In this document: piece by piece, positions 9,335-18,168 of the stretch
How the letters are laid out: each line of letters starts with the position of its first letter
Numbering within the stretch: position 1 is the first letter of the stretch
NCBI RefSeq assembly: GCF_016862275.1
Contig: NZ_BOMQ01000063.1
Coordinates: 238,895 to 302,894, forward strand
DNA from: Actinoplanes nipponensis
GTDB taxonomy: Bacteria; Actinomycetota; Actinomycetes; Mycobacteriales; Micromonosporaceae
Length of the DNA: 64,000 bases
Direction of reading: 5' to 3'
Notes under the pieces: model-generated
The model's database searches: none
What the model saw: only the letters and a program-made list of their open reading frames with translations
What the model was told of the DNA's origin: nothing
Program-made: the position numbers and the translations under genes

Positions 9335-10429
9335 TCAGGCAGCTTGCCAGACCCCCGTGGCCAGGAACGTGTCGATCGCCGCGAGGTGGGGCTCCAGGCT
9401 GATGCCCTGGGCCGCGACCCAGGCGTCCGAGTAGTAGGTGTCCGCGTACCGTTCGCCGCCGTCGCAGATCAGCGTGACCACCGAGCCCTTGCGCCCGGCC
9501 GCCAGCATCTCGGCGATCAGGGCGAACGCGCCGCACAGGTTCGTGCCCGTGGAGCCGCCGACGCGGCGTCCGAGCACCGCCGAGCCGGCCCGCATCGCCG
9601 CCAGCGACGCCGCGTCCGGCACGTGCACCATCCGGTCGACCACGGCCGGCTGGAAGGAGGCCTCGACGCGGGGCCGGCCGATGCCCTCGATCCGCGAGCC
9701 GCGGCCGGTGGAGACGGTCCAGTCGCCGGAGCGGTACGCGGGCCAGAACGCCGAGCCCTCCGGGTCGACCACGCACAGCTTGGTGTCCAGCCGCCGGTAG
9801 CGGGCGTACCGGCCGATGGTCGCGCTGGTGCCGCCGGTGCCGGCGCCGACCACGATCCACGCCGGTACGGGGTGCCGCTCGAGCGCCAGCTGCAGATAGA
9901 TCGACTCGGCGATGTTGTTGTTGCCCCGCCAGTCGGTGGCCCGCTCGGCGTGGGTGAACTGGTCCATGAAGTGGCCGCCGAGGTCGGCCGCGAGGGTACG
10001 GGCCGCCGCCACCACGGCCGTCGGGTCGGTGACGAGGTGGCACTTGCCGCCCTGGAACTCGATCAGCGAGATCTTCTCGGGCGACGTGCTCGCCGGCATC
10101 ACGGCGATGAACTCCAGCCCCAGCATCCGGGCGAAGTACGCCTCGCTGACCGCGGTGGAGCCGGAGGACGCCTCGACCACCGGGGTGTGCGGGCCGATCC
10201 AGCCGTTGCAGAGGGCGTACAGGAAGAGCGAGCGCGCCAGCCGGTGCTTGAGCGAGCCGGTGGGGTGCGACGACTCGTCCTTGAGATACAGGTCGATGCC
10301 CCAGGAGCGGGGCAGCGGGAACGGCAGCAGGTGGGTGTCGGCCGAGCGGTTGGCGTCGGCCTCGACCAGCCCGATCGCCTCGCGGGCCCATTCGCGGGCG
10401 GTGTCGTCACATCGTTCGTGCAGGTCCAT
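9335..10429 (-). CDS. PLP-dependent cysteine synthase/desulfhydrase family enzyme (Cds1-like)
   Basis: Fold-type II PLP enzyme of 364 residues. The lysine that binds PLP is in GSLKHRLA (Lys61), the substrate-binding loop is EASSGSTAVS, and the phosphate loop is GAGTGGTSATIG. The sequence resembles the mycobacterial L-cysteine desulfhydrase Cds1 group, which degrades cysteine to sulfide, pyruvate and ammonia, more than biosynthetic CysK, whose loop is TSGNTG. It starts 3 bases after the stop of the Lrp/AsnC gene, so the two are almost certainly cotranscribed and the regulator probably senses an amino acid such as cysteine. Substrate identity is inferred from family resemblance. Confidence 0.75.
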   Translation of the reverse strand: MDLHERCDDTAREWAREAIGLVEADANRSADTHLLPFPLPRSWGIDLYLKDESSHPTGSLKHRLARSLFLYALCNGWIGPHTPVVEASSGSTAVSEAYFARMLGLEFIAVMPASTSPEKISLIEFQGGKCHLVTDPTAVVAAARTLAADLGGHFMDQFTHAERATDWRGNNNIAESIYLQLALERHPVPAWIVVGAGTGGTSATIGRYARYRRLDTKLCVVDPEGSAFWPAYRSGDWTVSTGRGSRIEGIGRPRVEASFQPAVVDRMVHVPDAASLAAMRAGSAVLGRRVGGSTGTNLCGAFALIAEMLAAGRKGSVVTLICDGGERYADTYYSDAWVAAQGISLEPHLAAIDTFLATGVWQAA

Positions 10430-10432
10430 GGC

Positions 10433-10894
10433 TCAACCTAGCGCCGGGTCGAGGCCGGGTTGCGGCCGGTTCTCCCACTTGGTCGACAGGGCGATGGCCG
10501 TCCGGGTCGACGCCACGCCCCGGGTCCGGTTGATCCGCACGATCAGCTGTTCCAGCTCGGCGATCGTGCCGACCCGGACGGTGAGCTGGTACGACTCCAC
10601 GCCGGCCATGAAGTAGCAGGACTCGATCTCCGGCATCACGCGCAGCGCGGACAGCACGTCGTCGGTGTCCGCGCCGGAGTCCTCGACGATGCCGATGAGC
10701 GCGGTGACGCCCAGCCCGATGGCCTCGTGCTCGACCTCGGCGCGGTACGCCCGGATCGTGCCGGCGGCTTCCAGCTTGCCCACCCGCTCGTGCACAGCGG
10801 GCGCGGAGAGCCCCACCTGCCGGGCGAGCTCCGCGTACGAGGAGCGGGCGTTCTCCCGCAGCAGGTCGATCAGGCGCAGGTCGATGGCGTCCAT
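10433..10894 (-). CDS. Lrp/AsnC family transcriptional regulator
   Basis: Feast/famine regulator of 153 residues. The N-terminal winged helix (DLRLIDLLRENARSSYAELA, then SAPAVHERVGKLE) binds DNA, and the RAM ligand domain follows from about residue 65, including ESCYFMAGVESYQLTVRV. It is the first gene of a two-gene unit with the Cds1-like PLP enzyme, which it likely controls in response to an amino acid. Mycobacterial and streptomycete cysteine-responsive regulators are built the same way, but the effector cannot be read from this sequence. The upstream 220 bases shared with bldC would carry the divergent promoters. Confidence 0.85.
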   Translation of the reverse strand: MDAIDLRLIDLLRENARSSYAELARQVGLSAPAVHERVGKLEAAGTIRAYRAEVEHEAIGLGVTALIGIVEDSGADTDDVLSALRVMPEIESCYFMAGVESYQLTVRVGTIAELEQLIVRINRTRGVASTRTAIALSTKWENRPQPGLDPALG

Positions 10895-11115
10895 GGCATC
10901 AGAGGTTAGTGCGACACGTCCTGCTACCTCACGCCCGGTAGCGGGCTCGGAGCGCCGGACGCGGCAAGGATAATGGTCAACGTCGCAATCGGGGCTTTTT
11001 CCGCATTTCAGCGACTTGCTGTTTTTGGCGATGCTCTAATGGCACTACGTCCCGATCGAGCACGCCGACACGCACTGTGACCACCGGCGCTCCAACACGA
11101 CGCGAGGAGAGGGCC

Positions 11116-11391
11116 GTGGACACAGGAGATCGACTGCTGACGCCCGGGGAGGTGGCCGCGCTGTTCCGGGTGGACCCGAAGACGGTCACGCGCTGGGCGG
11201 CCGCCGGACGTATCGGCAGCATCCGTACTCCGGGTGGCCACCGCCGGTTCCGCGAGTCCGAGGTGCGGGCGCTGCTCGAGGGCGACGGCGTGGTCGAGGA
11301 GATGCGCGAGGACGACGCGGCCAACCGCCCGCGCAACGGCGGGCCGGCCAATCCGGGCCAGAGCTACGGACCGCCCAACGGACTGCGCTGA
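11116..11391 (+). CDS. bldC: BldC-type MerR-like developmental regulator
   Basis: Small DNA-binding protein with a single MerR-type winged helix, which in Streptomyces binds DNA head-to-tail and times the switch from growth to sporulation. The core from DRLLTPGEVAALFRVDPKT through RIGSIRTPGGHRRFRESEV matches BldC almost residue for residue. I chose the GTG at 11116 because GAGGAGAGG precedes it and homologues begin VDTGDRLL; an upstream GTG at 11077 would add 13 residues. The 91-residue product has a longer Asn/Gly/Pro-rich tail than the 68-residue Streptomyces protein. Its 3' end overlaps the convergent ubiX gene by 28 bases. Confidence 0.88.
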   Translation: MDTGDRLLTPGEVAALFRVDPKTVTRWAAAGRIGSIRTPGGHRRFRESEVRALLEGDGVVEEMREDDAANRPRNGGPANPGQSYGPPNGLR

Positions 11392-11999
11392 TTCAGCTCC
11401 CCGGCCCATCGCTTGAAGAGCCGGTGGGGTACGCCGAGAGCGTCCAGCACCTTGCCCGCCACGAAGTCGACCAGCTGGGCCGCGGTCGCCTGCGCCCCGG
11501 AACCGTAGAAGCCGGGGCTGGCGGGCAGCACCACCGCGCCGGCGTCGTGCAGGGCGATCAGGTGCTCCAGATGACTGCGGGTCACCGGGGTCTCCCGGGG
11601 CACCACCACGGTCCGGCGCCGCTCCTTGAGGTTCACCTCGGCGGCGCGCTGCAGCAGATCCTTGGACAAGCCGATCGCGATGCCCGCGCAGGCGGCCGTG
11701 CTCGCGGGCACGACCGCCATGCCCTTGGCCGGGTACGAGCCGCTGCTCGGGCCGGCCGCCAGGTCCCCCGCCGGCCAGTAGGCCAGGTCGCCCAGGTCGC
11801 GGCCGAGCCAGGCCGCCACGTCGTCCTTCCAGTGCGCGTCCCGTACGGTGGCGCCGGTCTCGTCGAGCAGCGTCAACCTGGCCGCCTTGGAGACGACCAG
11901 GTCGACGGCTTCGCCGGCATCGAGGAGCCCGCTCAGGACGGCCTTCGCGTACGGCGTGCCGGAAGCTCCGGAGACACCGACGATCCACGGGGTGCGCAT
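11364..11999 (-). CDS. ubiX: UbiX-family flavin prenyltransferase
   Basis: Makes prenylated FMN, the cofactor of UbiD decarboxylases, from FMN and dimethylallyl phosphate. The 211-residue product shows GVSGASGTPYAK at the N-terminus (FMN phosphate binding), VVPASTAACAGIAIGLS, VVVPRETPVTRSHLEHL and LPASPGFY, all UbiX hallmarks. The partner UbiD decarboxylase lies 2.6 kb to the right on the same strand, beside a UbiA-type prenyltransferase; together they carry out late steps of futalosine-route menaquinone synthesis. The gene stands alone, with convergent overlap onto bldC. Confidence 0.9.
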   Translation of the reverse strand: MRTPWIVGVSGASGTPYAKAVLSGLLDAGEAVDLVVSKAARLTLLDETGATVRDAHWKDDVAAWLGRDLGDLAYWPAGDLAAGPSSGSYPAKGMAVVPASTAACAGIAIGLSKDLLQRAAEVNLKERRRTVVVPRETPVTRSHLEHLIALHDAGAVVLPASPGFYGSGAQATAAQLVDFVAGKVLDALGVPHRLFKRWAGELNQRSPLGGP

Positions 12000-12024
12000 C
12001 CTCCCAGCATGCCCCAGGAGATGA

Positions 12025-13164
12025 TCAGCCGACGGCCTCCGTGGCCGCGAACCAGGTCGACCGGTCGGCGGGATTGGCGAACGTCACACTGTTGAGCATC
12101 TTGAGCATCTCGGTGTTGCCGATGAAGCCGCCGCCGTTGAGCTCGACGAAGAACTTCTTGTCGGCCGTGTAGCGGTAGCAGAGTCCTTCCTGCGGGCAGT
12201 AGGCGGCGGTACCGGGCGCGTCGTACTTCTGCTCCCGCGCCGGGTAGATCTGCAACGACAGGATCGGGAGCTGCTTGTCCCGCACGATGAACGGATCGCC
12301 GACGGTGCCGGTGAGCTTCTCGTACGGGAACTCGCCCTTGATCAGGCGCAGGTAGGACGTGCCGTCGAAGGTGGCCCCGAGGTAGTCCGACGTCGTCCCG
12401 GCGGCTCCGAGCGCGAAGCCCGCGGGCACGTAGCCCAGCCTGAGGCCGACCTTCACCGGCTGCTCGGCGCCCCCGGTGAGGCCCTGGGCGATCGACGCCA
12501 GCTTGGTCGCGGGGTACTTGAGCCCGCCCCCGACGATGACCTGCGCCCAGGCGTCGTCGGCGTACTTCCAGGTGTAGGTGGACTCGGCGTACGGCGCCGG
12601 GAGGCCGGGCTTGATCGCCTGCTTCTTCTCGCCCGCGTGGAAGTAGCCGGCGCCCGCCTTGGGGTCCTTGCGGGCCCGGGACGGGTCGAAGACGCCCTTC
12701 GCGTACGTCACCACGTGCCCGATGACGTTCGGGGCGTAGTAGCGGTCACCGTTCTCGTCCTCGTACGCCTGGCCCCGGCCCGGCGCCGTGATCGAGGCGA
12801 CCTGGTAGCCCGGGGTCACCAGCACGGTGCCGTCGACGGTCAGGTCTCCCACCGTGTACTTCGCGAACGTGCCGGAGAAGGCGGTGGACGGATACGCGAA
12901 CGGCGCCTTCGCCGGAGCCTTCGAGGCGGTGGTCGATCCGGCGTTCACCGTCGTGGACCTGCCGGAGCCGGCAGGCAACAGCTGCGGCACGGCGACAGCC
13001 GCGGCGACGGCCAGCACCGCGGCGGCCGATCCGGTGCCGGCCCACAGCGCCCGGCGCCGCTGCTGGCGCTTGCGCCCGGCCCGCAGCGCGTCCTGCACGC
13101 CGTAGCGCGGGGGCGGCGCATCCGCCTGGGCGTCCCTCAACATCTCAGACAGCTCGTGCGGCAC
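12025..13164 (-). CDS. Single-pass membrane protein downstream of SigE-family sigma factor (possible anti-sigma)
   Basis: Unrecognised 379-residue protein. The cytoplasmic N-terminus (about 45 residues, with RKRQQRRR just before the membrane) is followed by one helix (GSAAAVLAVAAAVAVPQLL) and a large external domain ending in SVTFANPADRSTWF. I chose the GTG at 13164: AGGGAG lies 7 bases upstream, and the start falls 20 bases inside the sigma gene, implying coupled translation. Position and topology suggest a membrane partner that restrains or signals to the sigma factor, as is frequent for the SigE (TIGR02983) type. No zinc-finger anti-sigma motif is present, so the role is inferred from context only. 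Confidence 0.7.
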   Translation of the reverse strand: MPHELSEMLRDAQADAPPPRYGVQDALRAGRKRQQRRRALWAGTGSAAAVLAVAAAVAVPQLLPAGSGRSTTVNAGSTTASKAPAKAPFAYPSTAFSGTFAKYTVGDLTVDGTVLVTPGYQVASITAPGRGQAYEDENGDRYYAPNVIGHVVTYAKGVFDPSRARKDPKAGAGYFHAGEKKQAIKPGLPAPYAESTYTWKYADDAWAQVIVGGGLKYPATKLASIAQGLTGGAEQPVKVGLRLGYVPAGFALGAAGTTSDYLGATFDGTSYLRLIKGEFPYEKLTGTVGDPFIVRDKQLPILSLQIYPAREQKYDAPGTAAYCPQEGLCYRYTADKKFFVELNGGGFIGNTEMLKMLNSVTFANPADRSTWFAATEAVG

Positions 13165-13672
13165 GGTAATTCTCCCTACTGACGAACACCTCGGCGCCCA
13201 TGGCGGCACGCAGCGCCTCCAGGCCCCGCGAGGTGTAGCTCTTGACGGTTCCTTCCGGGCACCCCAGGGCCTCGGCGGTCTCCTGGATGCTCAGCCCCTC
13301 CAGGTAGCGCAGGGTCAGCACGGCACGCAGCCGCGCGGGGATCTTCTGCAGGGCCTCGCGGATGCGCAGCCGTTCGTCGACCGCGTTGGTGTCGTCCCGC
13401 GCGTCGGGCCGGTCGGGCATGGCGTTGCTCTGCGCGCGCTCACGCCGCCACCACGGTCGCCGGGTCTCGTCGATCGCCGCGCGGACCACGGCGGTCCGCG
13501 CGTACGCGGCCGGGTTGTCGATGCGCCGCCACTTCACGTACAGCTTGGCCAGCGCGACGAGGACCGCGTCCTCGGCCGCCTGCCAGTCGCCGCAGGTGAG
13601 GTAGGCGAGCCCGCGCAGCGGCTCCATCTGCGCGGCTACGAAGTCGCTGAACTCCCGGTCTCTGTCACTCAC
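13145..13672 (-). CDS. SigE-family RNA polymerase sigma factor (ECF type)
   Basis: ECF sigma factor of 175 residues. Region 2 spans FSDFVAAQMEPLRGLAYLTC through AEDAVLVALAKLYVKW, and region 4 runs from IPARLRAVLTLRYLEGLSI to CPEGTVKSYTSRGLEALR, the recognition helix. The wording fits the SigE-family group (TIGR02983) that is heavily amplified in actinomycetes. It reads straight into the overlapping membrane-protein gene, making a two-gene unit. It is divergent in neither direction; the mqnP gene ends 31 bases before its start. The stimulus is unknown. Confidence 0.88.
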   Translation of the reverse strand: MSDRDREFSDFVAAQMEPLRGLAYLTCGDWQAAEDAVLVALAKLYVKWRRIDNPAAYARTAVVRAAIDETRRPWWRRERAQSNAMPDRPDARDDTNAVDERLRIREALQKIPARLRAVLTLRYLEGLSIQETAEALGCPEGTVKSYTSRGLEALRAAMGAEVFVSRENYRAARAV

Positions 13673-13703
13673 AGCAGATAGACGGACGGCGGCCGCCGGA
13701 AAG

Positions 13704-14576
13704 TTACAGCAGAATCAGATCGAGCAGGGCGAAGACGAACAGGGCGATGCCCACGAAGCCGTTCGCCGTGAAGAAGGCCCGGTTGACCTTGGAGAGATCG
13801 CGCTCGGTGACCACGATGTGCTGGTACGCGAAGGCCACCGCGGTCAGCGCCAGGCCCACCCACCACAGCCAGCCCAGGCCGGCGAGCTGGCCGAACCACA
13901 CGAACAGGGCGAACGTCAGCACGTGAGTGACCGTGGAGATGTGCAGCGCGGTGCGCACCCCGAAGCGGGCCGGCGTGGAGTGCACCCCGATCCGCCGGTC
14001 CACCTCGACGTCCTGGCAGGCGTAGATGATGTCGAAGCCGCCGATCCACAGCCCGACCGCGGCGCCCAGCACCCACGCCGGGCGGGAGCCGTCGAACGTA
14101 CCGGTGATGGCCAGCCAGGCGCCGACCGGCGCGACCGCCTGGGCCAGCGCCAGCACGTAGTGCGGGAAGTCGGTGAACCGCTTCGCGTACGGGTAGATCA
14201 CCAGCGGGATCACCGCGAGCGGCGACAGCAGCAGGCAGAGCGGGTTGAGCAGGCCCGCGGCCACGAAGAGCAGGACCAGGGACACCGCGGCGCCGGTCCA
14301 GGCCGTGCGCACGCTCACCGCCCCGGTGACCAGCTCGCGGTTGCGGGTACGGGGATTCTGCGCGTCGATCTTGCGGTCGAGGATCCGGTTGGCCGCCATG
14401 GCGAAGGTCCGCCCCGCCACCATGGCGATGGTGATCAGCAGCAGATCCAGCCAGCGGTAGTCGCCGTCCATCGCGACGAAAGCCGACAGGTACGCGAACG
14501 GCAGCGCGAAGACCGAGTGCTCGATCGCGACCAGGCGCAGGAACGAGCGCACGCGACCCGGGGCGGCCACTGTCAC
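13704..14576 (-). CDS. mqnP: UbiA-type prenyltransferase of menaquinone synthesis (MqnP-like)
   Basis: Integral membrane prenyltransferase that attaches the polyprenyl chain to the naphthoate intermediate. The two Asp-rich catalytic motifs are clear: NRILDRKIDAQNPRT near residue 65 and DIIYACQDVEVDRR near residue 190, with about eight hydrophobic helices. I chose the GTG at 14576, which overlaps the stop of the upstream ubiD gene (GTGA), over a longer reading starting at 14594. The product is 290 residues, normal for the family. A 4-hydroxybenzoate prenyltransferase label is often given to such genes, but neighbouring ubiD and the absence of ubiquinone in actinobacteria favour menaquinone. 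Confidence 0.85.
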   Translation of the reverse strand: MTVAAPGRVRSFLRLVAIEHSVFALPFAYLSAFVAMDGDYRWLDLLLITIAMVAGRTFAMAANRILDRKIDAQNPRTRNRELVTGAVSVRTAWTGAAVSLVLLFVAAGLLNPLCLLLSPLAVIPLVIYPYAKRFTDFPHYVLALAQAVAPVGAWLAITGTFDGSRPAWVLGAAVGLWIGGFDIIYACQDVEVDRRIGVHSTPARFGVRTALHISTVTHVLTFALFVWFGQLAGLGWLWWVGLALTAVAFAYQHIVVTERDLSKVNRAFFTANGFVGIALFVFALLDLILL

Positions 14577-16033
14577 AGCCCGTATTCCTTCCACCGCTTG
14601 TCGACCAGCGCGACCACCTCGTCCGCCATGGTCATCTCCTCCGGCCAGCCACGGGTGTAGCCCTCGCCGGGCAGCTTACGGGTCGCGTCGAGCCCCGCCT
14701 TGCCACCCCAGAACTGCTGGTAGGAGGCGTGATCGAGGTGGTCCACCGGCCCCTGGGTGACGAGCAGGTCGTGGTCGTAGTCGACGTTGCCGAAGGCCCG
14801 GAACGCCACCTCGTTGTAGTCGTGCACGTCGCAGTCCTCGTCGACGACCACGATGAGCTTGGACAGCGACATCAGGTGGGCGCCCCAGACCGCGTTCATG
14901 ATCTTCTGCGCGTGCTTCGGGTAGCGCTTGCGGATCGACACGATCACGCAGTTGTGGAACACCCCGGCGGCCGGCATGTCGTAGTCGACGATGTCCGGGA
15001 TCAGCATCTTGAGCAGCGGCAGGAAGATCCGCTCGGTGGCCTTGCCGAGGCCGTGGTCCTCCTGCGGCGGCTTCGACGTGACGATGGACTGGTAGACCGG
15101 CTGCCGGCGCATGGTCATGCACTCGATGTGCAGCACCGGGAACGGCTCGACGGGCGTGTAGAAGCCGGTGTGGTCGCCGAACGGCCCCTCGGGCGCCCGC
15201 TCCCCCGGCTCCAGATAGCCCTCCAGGACGATCTGGGCCTGGGCCGGCACCTGCAGCGGCACGGTCACGCAGTCGACCATCTCGACCCGCTCCCCGCGCA
15301 GAAACCCGGCGAACAGGTATTCGTCGATGTCGCCGGGCAGCGGCGCGCTGGCCGCGTAGCTGACCACCGGGTCGCAGCCGATCGCGACCGCCACCGGCAG
15401 CCGCTCGCCGCGGCGCTCGGCGACCGCGTGGTGCGCGGTGCTGTCCTTGTGGATCTGCCAGTGCATGCCGAGCGTGTTCCGCGAGTGCTGCTGGAGGCGG
15501 TACAGGCCCAGGTTGCGCTTGCCGGTCTCCGGGTGCTTGGTGTGGGTCAGCCCGTAGTTGTGGAAGATGCCGCCGTCGCCCGGCCAGACCTGCAGGCCGG
15601 GCAGCTTGCCCAGGTCTACCTCGTCGCCCTTCAGCACGACCTCCTGGCAGGGGGCGCTCTTGACCTTCTTGGGCGGGACCGACTTGAGCTGGAGCACCTT
15701 GCCGATGCCCTCGCGGATGCCGGACCAGCCGACCGGCAGCTCGGGCTGGATCAGCGAGCCGATCCGGTTGCCGACGTCGTCGAGGCTGTCCACCCCGAGC
15801 GCCATCGCCATCCGCTTCTCCGTACCGAAGAGGTTGACGACGATCGGCATGTCACCGCGGGTCGGGCGCTCGAAGAGCAGGGCCGGGCCGCCGGCCCGCA
15901 CGGTCCGGGTGACGATCTCGCTGATCTCCAGCGTCGGATCGACCGGCACGCGAACCCGGCGCAGCTCACCGGCGGCCTCCAGCGCCGCGATGAAGCTCTG
16001 CAGATCGTGGTACGGGAAGCCCTTGGCAGCCAT
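14573..16033 (-). CDS. ubiD: UbiD-family menaquinone biosynthesis decarboxylase
   Basis: Prenyl-FMN-dependent decarboxylase of 486 residues, resembling the actinobacterial menaquinone decarboxylase group (TIGR03701). Visible family features are FHNYGLTHTKHPETG, the prFMN/metal-site region AIGCDPVVSYAASAPLPG, and EGPFGDHTGFYTP, which carries the catalytic Glu/Asp. C-terminal IMNAVWGAHLMSLSKLIVVVDED is typical. It is the promoter-proximal gene of a two-gene unit with mqnP, overlapping by 4 bases. Its cofactor would come from the UbiX encoded at 11.4-12.0 kb. Confidence 0.9.
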   Translation of the reverse strand: MAAKGFPYHDLQSFIAALEAAGELRRVRVPVDPTLEISEIVTRTVRAGGPALLFERPTRGDMPIVVNLFGTEKRMAMALGVDSLDDVGNRIGSLIQPELPVGWSGIREGIGKVLQLKSVPPKKVKSAPCQEVVLKGDEVDLGKLPGLQVWPGDGGIFHNYGLTHTKHPETGKRNLGLYRLQQHSRNTLGMHWQIHKDSTAHHAVAERRGERLPVAVAIGCDPVVSYAASAPLPGDIDEYLFAGFLRGERVEMVDCVTVPLQVPAQAQIVLEGYLEPGERAPEGPFGDHTGFYTPVEPFPVLHIECMTMRRQPVYQSIVTSKPPQEDHGLGKATERIFLPLLKMLIPDIVDYDMPAAGVFHNCVIVSIRKRYPKHAQKIMNAVWGAHLMSLSKLIVVVDEDCDVHDYNEVAFRAFGNVDYDHDLLVTQGPVDHLDHASYQQFWGGKAGLDATRKLPGEGYTRGWPEEMTMADEVVALVDKRWKEYGL

Positions 16034-16155
16034 GTTCCCAGTCTCGCACCACGGGACGGCAATTGATCAGCCGGCGGGAACCGTCACCGCGGGATCTCGT
16101 CCGGCGTTGGCACAGAGACGGAGTTTCCGGGCTGGTCAGGGGCGAGGTGGGTGGC

Positions 16156-17061
16156 GTGATGTTCCGGTCCGTGGTGCGCTGGTGCGCCCTGACAGGGCTG
16201 GTAACAGCGCTGGTCACGGGCCTGGCGCCGACCGATCCGGCCGCCTCGCGCCACCGCGACCGGCTGCCCACCTGCCCGCGGGGTGAGGCGTCTGTCACAG
16301 CGCCGACCGAGCCGGCCGGACGGTACGCCCGCAAGGCGTGCCGGGCCGCCGGGCGGATCCTGGAGTCGGGCGTCCGGCTGGACCGGATGCGCGACCGGGC
16401 CACCCCGAGCGGCTACCACCACCTGGGCGCGGGCACCGGCGACGAGTGGCGCGGCGTCACCGGCCGGATCGGCATCGTGGACGGCGCGGTCCGGCGCAAC
16501 ACGTACGACTTCGTGGCCGGGCGCTTCATGGTCAAGCGCGACGTGGGCGGCGGCTCGATCGCCTGGCTGGAGGCCGGTTGGGCGGAGACCGGCTGGGCGA
16601 ACGCGGGCCGCCAGCGCATCTACACGTTCGACACCAACTCCCACACCTGGCAGTTCTACGACCAGTACGCGCTGAAGCCGGGCGACAAGGTGTGGCTGGA
16701 CCTGCACACCGACGGGGACAACGTGTGGCAGGCGTGGCTCTGGTGGAACAACCGGTGGAACCTGCTGACCGCCCAGCGGCTGCCGGTCGGCTCCCGCGCG
16801 TACGTCGAGCAGTACGTCGAGGTCCACGTCGACCCGAGCCGCCCGGCCCGGGTGGTGGTACCGCCGGTGACCGTGGACAACGTGCAGCTCCGTCCGGCCG
16901 AGGGTGGCGCGGCCCGCTACTGGCGCGACGACGTCGACACCCAGGTCGGGGACCTGGCCCAGCAGCGGGCGGGCGGCTTCTGCCTGAACTGGGTGACCCG
17001 CTACGACACCTGGACAGCCGGTGACTGCGCGAGCCGGCGGTCGCCTCGCCGTAGGCGGTAA
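16156..17061 (+). CDS. Secreted protein of unknown function
   Basis: Unrecognised protein of about 301 residues. A signal peptide is visible from FRSVVRWCALTGLVTALVTG to the PAAS region, and there is no further membrane helix. The mature part is Trp- and Tyr-rich (WLEAGWAETGWANAGRQ, WQFYDQY, WQAWLWWNNRWN) with regular beta-type spacing, suggesting a lectin-like or jelly-roll domain. A lone Cys pair occurs near the N-terminus (CPRG, CRAAG) and another near the C-terminus (FCLNW, GDCAS). I chose the GTG at 16156 with a GGTGGG-type site upstream; an ATG follows immediately at 16159. It stands alone and divergent from ubiD. Confidence 0.6.
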   Translation: MMFRSVVRWCALTGLVTALVTGLAPTDPAASRHRDRLPTCPRGEASVTAPTEPAGRYARKACRAAGRILESGVRLDRMRDRATPSGYHHLGAGTGDEWRGVTGRIGIVDGAVRRNTYDFVAGRFMVKRDVGGGSIAWLEAGWAETGWANAGRQRIYTFDTNSHTWQFYDQYALKPGDKVWLDLHTDGDNVWQAWLWWNNRWNLLTAQRLPVGSRAYVEQYVEVHVDPSRPARVVVPPVTVDNVQLRPAEGGAARYWRDDVDTQVGDLAQQRAGGFCLNWVTRYDTWTAGDCASRRSPRRRR

Positions 17062-18126
17062 GCCCTGGGCGTCGCCGGCGCGTCTCAGGGCCGATGAGTC
17101 GGCGACCCGACACGCGGTAGTTGACGTCAGGAAAATATTCGCAACGGTCTCACCGCGAGCTGGCGACGTCACGCTTCGTAACCATGAACCGCCATACCTG
17201 GCTTATGCCACTTATATAACTTAAGGTAAATTGCGGACCCGGCGCTCGCGCCTTCATCGGGTTTCGAAAGCTCGACTCCAAGCCGGGAAATGGCATTCCC
17301 ACCAGCCGCCGGAAAAGGTCGACGCAACTCCGAGCAGATCCGCTATTCCCGAGCATCGATCTCCCATCGCGATAACACGACGACGGCGGCCATCAACCAA
17401 CCGACGCTGATTCACGAAAGGCGCCCGACGGTCGGCCGCTCGGCGGCACGATCCCTCGAAAGGGTATTCGTCTCCACCTGGACGGCGCGGCGAGCACGAT
17501 GATCAGTTTTCCGCGGCCCGCGGCGGGCAGCGCCAACCGGACGATCATCATATTTGTGAAATGGCCTGGTGAGAGCGGAATCAGGCGGAGCGGCCCGGCC
17601 CGGGGCCGCGCCGCCGCCGCGCCCTGAGGACGATCATCAAGGCCCTCGCCTGCGCCTTCGGCCGGCTTGGTGGAGATCGAGCCGCGCCGCCGGTATGGTG
17701 GGCGCGCGGAAGTCGGCGAATTTCCGCTCGATGGCGCGTCTGACTGGTCTCGGGCCGGCGTCGAATGAGCAGGACCCGGAAAGCAGCTGTCGTGGCACTC
17801 TTCCGGAAGTGATCGGGGGGTCGGCCCGGTGTCCACCGGACGCCGGTCCGGCCCCTTTTCCTCGGCCCCGGCCACCCTACCCGCGGGTACGCCATTCCCG
17901 ACCGGCGGTCGACAAACCACCGAGCCGCCCCCGGCCGTGCAAGTTGCACCTAGATCAGACTTTCCGGGACCGCGCAACCACGACGCTGCGTGGTGGAATA
18001 CGCCGGTTGCCTGGTGCACAATCGACCCGGAACCGCGGCCCGCCCACGAACGGACCGCATCGCTTTCCCTTGAGCTCCGGCCCGAGACCAGACCCTTTCC
18101 GCACCATCACACAAGGAGCAATAGCA
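17062..18126. other. Gene-poor stretch ahead of the HTH/zinc-motif regulator
   Basis: No convincing gene was seen on either strand over about 1.06 kb: the open frames here have no family features and are rich in Arg and Pro. The first 250 bases include unusually AT-rich patches (for example GGAAAATATTCG near 17130 and TTATATAACTTAAGG near 17213), which in this genome mark promoters or regulatory DNA. The remainder returns to normal GC content. It could hold a long regulatory region or a decayed gene. Confidence 0.5.
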
Positions 18127-18168
18127 GTGACTGATAGTGACATGCGCCGATCTCCCGGACGGGTGTGA
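18127..18168 (+). CDS. 13-residue leader ORF overlapping the HTH regulator start
   Basis: GTG at 18127 with a strong AAGGAG site 9 bases upstream opens a 13-codon frame (MTDSDMRRSPGRV) that stops at TGA 18166-18168. The stop shares bases with the ATG of the HTH gene (TGATG), so ribosomes finishing the leader can restart on the regulator. The strong site belongs to the leader, while the regulator has no ribosome site of its own. This could be a coupling device or attenuator-like leader; the alternative is chance. Confidence 0.45.
   Translation: MTDSDMRRSPGRV

Noticed and set aside
17569..18168. Open frame ending at the stop of the 13-codon leader
   Set aside because: No start signal or family features upstream; only the final 13 codons have a strong ribosome site, so only those are reported.
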